This document shows positions 59,193-64,000 of a stretch of DNA of 64,000 bases, piece after piece (the stretch's first letter is position 1; the number at the start of each line of letters is the position of its first letter). Source of the DNA: Flammeovirgaceae bacterium UBA2786 (GTDB lineage: Bacteria > Bacteroidota > Bacteroidia > Cytophagales > Cyclobacteriaceae); contig DEIA01000004.1 in NCBI GenBank assembly GCA_002352225.1, positions 1 to 64,000 on the forward strand, written 5' to 3'. The position numbers and the translations under genes are program-made. The notes under the pieces are model-generated. The model did not search any database. It worked only from the letters and a program-made list of their open reading frames with translations, and had not been told where the DNA came from.

Positions 59193-61862
59193 ATGAAAGA
59201 GGCAACTCCTCCGGCTTGGGCGCATGGGCTATTGCAAAAGATTTGTCCTTCTTACCTATGGGAAGGCATTGAGGGCGATTTGCTTGAGCAGTTTGAATTG
59301 GATGTTGAGTTGGTGGGTGAAGCCCGTGCAAGAAGGAGGTTTATCTGGAATGCCCTTCGGTTTATCCGACCCGGTATTATTCTCCGAAACAAGGGATCGT
59401 ACAATGTAATTAATGCAATTATGGTAGCCAATTACTTTAAAGTTGCCGCGCGCAATATTCAGAAAAGAAAATTTTATTCGTTTATCAATGCCTTTGGCTT
59501 GAGCATCGGTTTGGCTTTTTGTATGCTGATTGCTCTTTACATTCAGGATGAAAGGGAGTTTGATCAGATGCATGCAAACAAAAATCAGATATACAGAATT
59601 GAAGAGAAGAGTTTCGATACCTGGATGAATGAATCACCTGATCCTTATCGCAGGTCGGCCTGGCTGCAAGCCGCACTGGGGCCAACGCTAAAAGAAGAAT
59701 TGCCTGAAGTGGAATACGCAACCCGGTTTAACGATGGCAACAGGGCTATTTTCCGCTATGGCGATAAAGTGTTTACCGAACGGTTAACCTATGTGGACAA
59801 AGATTTTTTTTCTATGTTTTCATTTCAGTTACGTAAAGGAAATGCTGAACGTATTTTTTTAGATAAATCGGAAGTAGTACTTACCCCGGAAATTGCAACT
59901 AAATATTTTGGTGATGAAGACCCGATAGGAAAATCCATTGAGATTGATAACAATGGGAAGCAGTCATTCACAGTTACCGGTATCATCGAACCACCACCCA
60001 GTCAATCCAGTTTAAGGTTTGCTATTCTGTTACCTCAGGAGAACCGTAATCATTATGAGTACAACATGGAGAACTGGGGAAATTTTGGTACGCCTACGTT
60101 TGTTCAGTTGCGATCAGATGCAAACATGGAGGGATTTAAAGCCAATCTCGATAAGGTGATTGAGAAGTATATGAGTAAAAGACTGGAAGACTGGAGAAAG
60201 GAAGCTGTCGTTCCTATCCCAGCAGATGTAAAAATGCTGGAGTATGAATTTACCATGCTACCGGATATTCACTTAAAGAAAGAAATCAGTTGGGATAAGG
60301 TGAGTGATTCTCAATATTCATTTATTCTGGGTGGTATTGCCCTGCTGATTATGCTTATTGCCTGTATCAATTATGTTTCATTAGCGCTTACTACCTCAGC
60401 ATCGCGTAGGGTAGAAGTTGGTGTAAGAAAAGTAGTGGGGGCTCAACGTAGTCAACTTATTTATCAATTCAGTCTTGAGTCCCTTATTCTTGCAATAATT
60501 TCACTGGTGATTGGCTTTGGACTTGTTCTACTCTTTCTTCCCTCATTCAATGAATTTACAAACAAAGGCATTGAGCTTACATTGCCTAAAGCTCTTCAGT
60601 TACTTTCTGTTGGACTGGCACTAACACTCATAACAGGGTTAATAGCCGGAAGTTATCCTTCCTTGTTTCTTTCGCGATTCAGACCTGCGCTGGTATTAAA
60701 GGGTGGATTTACTTCGCGCCTGCAAGCTGGGTTTACAAAACCGTTGGTGGTGTTGCAGTTTGCTTTGTCGGCCTTTCTTATCATTTGCTCGATCATGATG
60801 TACCGCCAAATGCGATTTATCACAACAAAAGATTTGGGCTACAATAAAGATCAGGTATTGATTATCCCCACACAAGCGGGTTGGAACGAAGAGACCGATC
60901 GCGTGATAGAACAATTTCGCACCCGATCACAGCAAGAACCTCTAATCGTTTCTGTGGCAGGCACCAGTTCGTCATTTAATCAGGGCTATTCACGTTATGG
61001 TTTTAAAATTAATGGCGAACAGAAATCAGCCTACGTATATGCGGCTGACCCGGATTACATTCCTACCCTGGGTATTCAGTTGACAGAGGGTCGCAATTTT
61101 GATGTGAAGATACCTGCCGATAGCGATGTGGTGATTGTAAACGAGGCATTAGTGCGCGATATGAAGTGGACCGATCCTTTAAATGAGCATTACAACTGGC
61201 GCGAAGATTCGGTGGGTATGGGCTCGCGGGTAATTGGCGTAGTGAAGAATTATCACTTTCTGTCATTAGAACAAAACTTCGAACCTATGTTTCTTTCCAT
61301 GGACAAACACAACGTAGGTTATCTCACTACTATGATGGTGAAGGTTTCTGCAAATGATGTTACGGCTGGGCTGGCTCGGGTAAGAGAAATTTGGAAAGAA
61401 CTTTATCCTGATAAACCGTTCGATTATACTTTTCTGGATGAAGATGTAGCAAAACAATACAGCAGCTATAAACGCTGGATGAACATAATGGCGCTGGCCA
61501 CAGGGTTTGGTATTTTAATTTCTTGCCTGGGCCTGTTTGGGTTGGCCGGTATCAATGCAGTAAACCGAACCAAGGAAATAGGGATTCGTAAAGTGATGGG
61601 CGCCAATCTGCAAAATATATTTATTTTGCTCAACCGGCAGTTTATCATATTAGCTGTGGTGGCCTTTGCACTCGCAGCTCCCTTGTCGTGGTGGTTTATT
61701 ACCACGTGGTACATGAAAGATTTTTCATTTAAGGTTGCGTTAAGCTGGGACTTATTTGTGCTTAGCATGGGCACAGGTCTTTTGCTGGCGCTGCTAACGG
61801 TAAGTTACCATGCTATAAAAGTGGCGCTGGTAAATCCGGCCGAAACATTGAAATACGAGTAG
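59193..61862 (+). CDS. FtsX/MacB-type ABC permease with N-terminal prefix domain
   Basis: 889 residues. The first 85 residues form a permease prefix domain (PPAWAHGLLQKICPSYLWEG, IEGDLLEQFELDVE, RARRRFIWNALRFIRPG), which is cytoplasmic and found in permeases next to PadR genes. Then come the MacB/FtsX units as in the protein at 56342: first helix about 108-130, periplasmic domain, FtsX helices about 375-500, a second periplasmic domain and a final FtsX domain about 770-880. It starts one base after the padR stop codon, so it is cotranscribed with padR. The prefix domain may be the contact for the regulator or for the missing ATPase; that is speculation. Confidence 0.93.
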   Translation: MKEATPPAWAHGLLQKICPSYLWEGIEGDLLEQFELDVELVGEARARRRFIWNALRFIRPGIILRNKGSYNVINAIMVANYFKVAARNIQKRKFYSFINAFGLSIGLAFCMLIALYIQDEREFDQMHANKNQIYRIEEKSFDTWMNESPDPYRRSAWLQAALGPTLKEELPEVEYATRFNDGNRAIFRYGDKVFTERLTYVDKDFFSMFSFQLRKGNAERIFLDKSEVVLTPEIATKYFGDEDPIGKSIEIDNNGKQSFTVTGIIEPPPSQSSLRFAILLPQENRNHYEYNMENWGNFGTPTFVQLRSDANMEGFKANLDKVIEKYMSKRLEDWRKEAVVPIPADVKMLEYEFTMLPDIHLKKEISWDKVSDSQYSFILGGIALLIMLIACINYVSLALTTSASRRVEVGVRKVVGAQRSQLIYQFSLESLILAIISLVIGFGLVLLFLPSFNEFTNKGIELTLPKALQLLSVGLALTLITGLIAGSYPSLFLSRFRPALVLKGGFTSRLQAGFTKPLVVLQFALSAFLIICSIMMYRQMRFITTKDLGYNKDQVLIIPTQAGWNEETDRVIEQFRTRSQQEPLIVSVAGTSSSFNQGYSRYGFKINGEQKSAYVYAADPDYIPTLGIQLTEGRNFDVKIPADSDVVIVNEALVRDMKWTDPLNEHYNWREDSVGMGSRVIGVVKNYHFLSLEQNFEPMFLSMDKHNVGYLTTMMVKVSANDVTAGLARVREIWKELYPDKPFDYTFLDEDVAKQYSSYKRWMNIMALATGFGILISCLGLFGLAGINAVNRTKEIGIRKVMGANLQNIFILLNRQFIILAVVAFALAAPLSWWFITTWYMKDFSFKVALSWDLFVLSMGTGLLLALLTVSYHAIKVALVNPAETLKYE

Positions 61863-61900
61863 CGTTTGGTTTTTGCCCTATTTTGAAAGTACTTGCTTAC

Positions 61901-62476
61901 ATGATTAAGCAGTTTAAAGAAGGCGAAAGTTTTAATGGAATAGATTTCTTACAAACTCCTTTGGCAAAAGGAGAATACGACACTTGCACATTTTCGAAAT
62001 GCCGGTTTGCCGATGCAGATTTAAGCCAGATTGTATTTACTGAATGCCAGTTTGAAGAGTGCGATTTCAGTATGGCGAAGATTCGGAGTACAGCATTTAA
62101 AACAGTTGATTTTAAGAATTGCAAGATGCTGGGCTTGCGTTTTGACGAATGCCATACTCTGTTGCTTTCTTTCTCTTTTGAAAACTGTCAACTGGATTTT
62201 TCATCTTTTTATAAGCTGAAGATGAAAGGGACAATTTTTACGAACTGTAAACTGCAGGAAGTAGAGTTTCGGGAGGCAGACCTTACCAATGCCCGTTTTG
62301 ATAATTGCGACCTAAGCCGGGCATTATTTGAGAATACAATTTTACAAGGCGCTGATTTAAGAACTGCTGCAAACTTTGTGATAGACCCCGATCAGAATAA
62401 AATAAGAAAAATGAAAGTTGCGGTACAGGGCTTGCCAGGCTTATTGGCGAAACACGAGTTGGTTATTGATTTCTGA
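61901..62476 (+). CDS. Pentapeptide-repeat protein
   Basis: 191 residues made of consecutive A(D/N)LxX-type pentapeptides, for example FADADLSQIVFTECQFEECD, FREADLTNARFDNCDLSRA and LFENTILQGADLRTA. They fold as a right-handed quadrilateral beta-helix. It has the QnrB-like size and no signal peptide. Roles in this family range from gyrase protection to unknown. The sequence alone does not say whether it confers quinolone resistance. The ATG at 61901 is preferred to an upstream in-frame TTG. Confidence 0.9.
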   Translation: MIKQFKEGESFNGIDFLQTPLAKGEYDTCTFSKCRFADADLSQIVFTECQFEECDFSMAKIRSTAFKTVDFKNCKMLGLRFDECHTLLLSFSFENCQLDFSSFYKLKMKGTIFTNCKLQEVEFREADLTNARFDNCDLSRALFENTILQGADLRTAANFVIDPDQNKIRKMKVAVQGLPGLLAKHELVIDF

Positions 62477-62509
62477 TTTCAGGCTATTAGAAATTAGGTA
62501 TATTTAAAC

Positions 62510-62890
62510 ATGCATCGGATTTACGGTTTATTGCTTTTAGTTAATATCGCCTGTATGAATGCTGAACCTCGCTTAATGTATGCCGATGGCAGTGCCAATC
62601 GCTATGAAATTTCTTCAACAGAATTGAAGTATATACCTGTAAAGCCTGAAGAGAGTTCTACGGGTATGTACAGTGGGGGCGAACCGGCACAGATCGCGCT
62701 GAGTAATGAACAATACAGCCAGTTGAAGAACTTGTTTGAATCAGCCCTGGCACAAACGGATCAACATATTCCCGATCGCATAAAAACAAGCGGGCTGGTT
62801 ACAGTTGGTGAGTATCAGGCGATTCTTAAACCGGGATCGGCCTTAAAGGCAGAGATAGAAAGCAAATTAAAGAACCTGTTAGGGAGGTAA
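62510..62890 (+). CDS. Small exported protein, unknown function
   Basis: 126 residues with a probable signal peptide (MHRIYGLLLLVNIACMNAEP). The mature part has a two-part structure: an N-terminal polar segment (PVKPEESSTGMYSGGEPAQI) and a helical C-terminal part (LSNEQYSQLKNLFESALAQT and VTVGEYQAILKPGSALKAEI). I recognise no family. It follows the pentapeptide-repeat gene by 33 bases and may share its transcript. Confidence 0.65.
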   Translation: MHRIYGLLLLVNIACMNAEPRLMYADGSANRYEISSTELKYIPVKPEESSTGMYSGGEPAQIALSNEQYSQLKNLFESALAQTDQHIPDRIKTSGLVTVGEYQAILKPGSALKAEIESKLKNLLGR

Positions 62891-62982
62891 ACTTGTAGGT
62901 TTTTTCTGAGTGTAATTTATAAGAAACAGGCAACCGCGTTGTAAAAACCAAAAAAAAATACTCTGAAATCATTGATAAGCTA

Positions 62983-63011
62983 TTGAAACAATATTCAGAT
63001 TATTAGATTTG
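62983..63011 (+). promoter_or_regulatory. Bacteroidota-type promoter of the CAT tRNA
   Basis: TTG (62983-62985), an 18-base spacer and TAGATTTG (63004-63011) match the -33/-7 consensus. The mature tRNA begins 18 bases after the -7 element. Confidence 0.75.
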
Positions 63012-63028
63012 CATTCTCTTTTTTAAAA

Positions 63029-63102
63029 GGGCCCATAGCTCAGCTGGTTAGAGCACTTGACTCATAATCAAGGGGTCGCTGGATCGTGCCCAGCTGGGCC
63101 CA
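63029..63102 (+). tRNA. tRNA with anticodon CAT (elongator Met or Ile2)
   Basis: A 74-base cloverleaf: acceptor GGGCCCA/TGGGCCC, D-arm GCTCAGCTGGTTAGAGC, anticodon stem CTTGA/TCAAG with loop CTCATAA (anticodon at 63063-63065), T stem GCTGG/CCAGC, and discriminator A at 63102; CCA is not encoded. The T-loop reads ATCGTGC instead of the usual TTCGANN, a paired change at positions 54 and 58. A CAT anticodon belongs either to methionine elongator tRNA or to an isoleucine tRNA modified with lysidine. The C4-G69 and C5-G68 pairs and the resemblance of the variable/T region to E. coli Ile2 lean towards the latter, but I leave it open. Confidence 0.9.
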
Positions 63103-63104
63103 CA

Positions 63105-63138
63105 GAAAGCCTCCAAATAAGGAGGCTTTCCTGTTTAT
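63105..63138 (+). terminator. Terminator after the CAT tRNA
   Basis: GAAAGCCTCC / GGAGGCTTTC form a ten-pair stem with loop AAATAA (63105-63130), followed by CTGTTTATT. The tail is only moderately U-rich, but the stem is strong and starts two bases after the tRNA. Confidence 0.8.
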
Positions 63139-63196
63139 TCTGTTTGCTCGAATAAAATTGAGCCCTAATTGATTTTAACATTAATACACAACGAAT

Positions 63197-63814
63197 TTGA
63201 ACCAGGGAATTAAAAACATCATTTTCGACCTTGGGGGAGTTATCCTCAATCTTTCAGTGGAACGAACGCATCAGGCTTTTGCTGCACTAAGTGGATTACC
63301 CATAGCAGAGATAAAATCACGTGTACATCATGGGCCTTTCTTTCATGATTACGAGCGCGGATTAATCACGGATGCAGAATTTCGGGATCACCTGCGCAAA
63401 ACGCTTCAGGTAAATGTTAATGATAATGAATTAGACACGGCCTGGAATGCCATGTTACTCGATATTCCCCCCGAACGATTTGCCTTACTGGAAAAATTGA
63501 AGCAAACGTACCGGCTATTCTTACTTAGCAATACAAACGAAATTCATCGGCAGTTTTTTAACAAAATTGTTACGAATACCTCAGGCAAACCAGGCATTGA
63601 TTATTACTTTCATCAGGCCTATTTCTCGCATCTTTTGAATATCAGTAAACCCGATGTAGCTATTTATCAACAAGTGCTGAACGATCATAATTTAATACCC
63701 CACGAAACTGTTTTTCTGGATGATAATCCCGATAATATAGCAGGTGCTGCACGCGCTGGTCTACAGACTTTTTTTGTTCAACATCCCAATCATATTTTTG
63801 ATTTTTTTGCATGA
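63197..63814 (+). CDS. HAD-family hydrolase
   Basis: 205 residues of the haloacid-dehalogenase superfamily, cytoplasmic. Motif I reads IIFDLGGVILN, motif II LLSNTN, motif III is the lysine in ISKPDVAIYQQ, and motif IV is FLDDNPDNIAGA. The cap is a short helical bundle. Such proteins are phosphatases of sugar phosphates, FMN or similar. The start is a TTG at 63197, since no ATG is near and the motif I strand follows directly. Its last codons overlap the ATG of the next gene (ATGA). Confidence 0.85.
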   Translation: MNQGIKNIIFDLGGVILNLSVERTHQAFAALSGLPIAEIKSRVHHGPFFHDYERGLITDAEFRDHLRKTLQVNVNDNELDTAWNAMLLDIPPERFALLEKLKQTYRLFLLSNTNEIHRQFFNKIVTNTSGKPGIDYYFHQAYFSHLLNISKPDVAIYQQVLNDHNLIPHETVFLDDNPDNIAGAARAGLQTFFVQHPNHIFDFFA

Positions 63815-64000
63815 ATCCTAACGTTAAGACAGTACTTATTCATAGTTCGTTGTTTATTGTAACCTTTATAACTACCACGTTAGCCGGGGCCGAGTGGACG
63901 CATGGTAAATCGGTTTTGTTTGGTGAGTTTACCTGGCAGGATTTTGCCAGTGGTTTGCCTTATTCCATCTCATTTCTGGCGGTATTAACCGTACACGAGT
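63811..64000 (+). CDS. Site-2 protease (M50-type intramembrane metalloprotease), N-terminal fragment
   Basis: Only the first 63 residues lie in the window. They read as a Bacteroidota site-2-protease-like membrane protein: a first transmembrane helix (VLIHSSLFIVTFITTTLAG), the segment AEWTHGKSVLFGEFTW, then FASGLPYSISFLAVLTVHE, which should run into the HExxH zinc motif just beyond the window edge. Members cleave membrane-bound substrates within the bilayer. The ATG overlaps the HAD stop codon by four bases, so the two genes are coupled. Confidence 0.8.
   Translation, partial: MNPNVKTVLIHSSLFIVTFITTTLAGAEWTHGKSVLFGEFTWQDFASGLPYSISFLAVLTVHE

Noticed and set aside
1..64000. CRISPR array, prophage or integrative element
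   Set aside because: No regularly spaced repeats, no cas genes, no integrase or phage structural genes, and the tRNAs carry no adjacent attachment-site duplication that I can see.

Overview
The window reads as a chromosomal segment of a Bacteroidota bacterium, most likely from the Cytophagales. The support is a SusC/SusD pair with adjacent glycan enzymes, several TonB-era outer-membrane beta-barrels, many lipoproteins, FtsX-type permeases with a PadR regulator, promoters of the Bacteroidota type (TTG, about 19 bases, TAnnTTTG) in front of both tRNAs and gap, and little use of Shine-Dalgarno sites. Coding density is high. No gap without a gene exceeds about 250 bases. I see no CRISPR array, insertion sequence, prophage or rRNA.

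Layout. 0-9.4 kb: a 43-residue lipoprotein, a TPR histidine kinase, metG, a small exported protein, tRNA-Glu, gap, a DUF2238 membrane gene broken by one in-frame stop, and a 7TMR-DISM membrane sensor whose C-terminus is an IS1595-type transposase zinc ribbon. 9.5-20.3 kb: a polysaccharide utilisation locus (SusC, SusD, a twin-LamG lipoprotein, a glucoamylase-fold/GH144-like lipoprotein and a GH3 beta-glucosidase), most simply read as a beta-1,2-glucan system. 20.3-33.2 kb: mixed housekeeping and envelope genes (two beta-barrels, YebC, an SDR/epimerase operon, amidohydrolase, TauE, cupin, xylose-isomerase-like, SGNH hydrolase, OmpA, CotH, MsrB). 33.2-35.8 kb: an inositol oxygenase plus Na+/solute symporter operon. 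36-38.2 kb: a Na+/H+ antiporter and an Ada-like alkyltransferase.

38.3-53.7 kb is the most unusual part. About 15 kb of genes lie on one strand, divergent from an intact AraC regulator. They include two Tat-exported molybdenum hydroxylases, each a large subunit plus a [2Fe-2S] subunit, one with a cytochrome c. There is also a PQQ and haem dehydrogenase, several alpha/beta hydrolases or esterases, a carboxymuconolactone-decarboxylase-like protein, a cupin and an NTF2-like protein. The two molybdoenzyme units look like an old tandem duplication with debris: a headless AraC gene and a 33-codon remnant of the hydrolase gene. I infer a periplasmic oxidation pathway for an ester or aromatic/aldehyde-type substrate; the substrate is not readable from sequence.

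54.9-64 kb: a serine hydrolase, two large FtsX/MacB-type permeases flanking a PadR gene with a clear palindrome over its promoter, a pentapeptide-repeat protein, a small exported protein, a CAT-anticodon tRNA with an unusual T-loop, a HAD hydrolase and the start of a site-2 protease gene that runs off the window.
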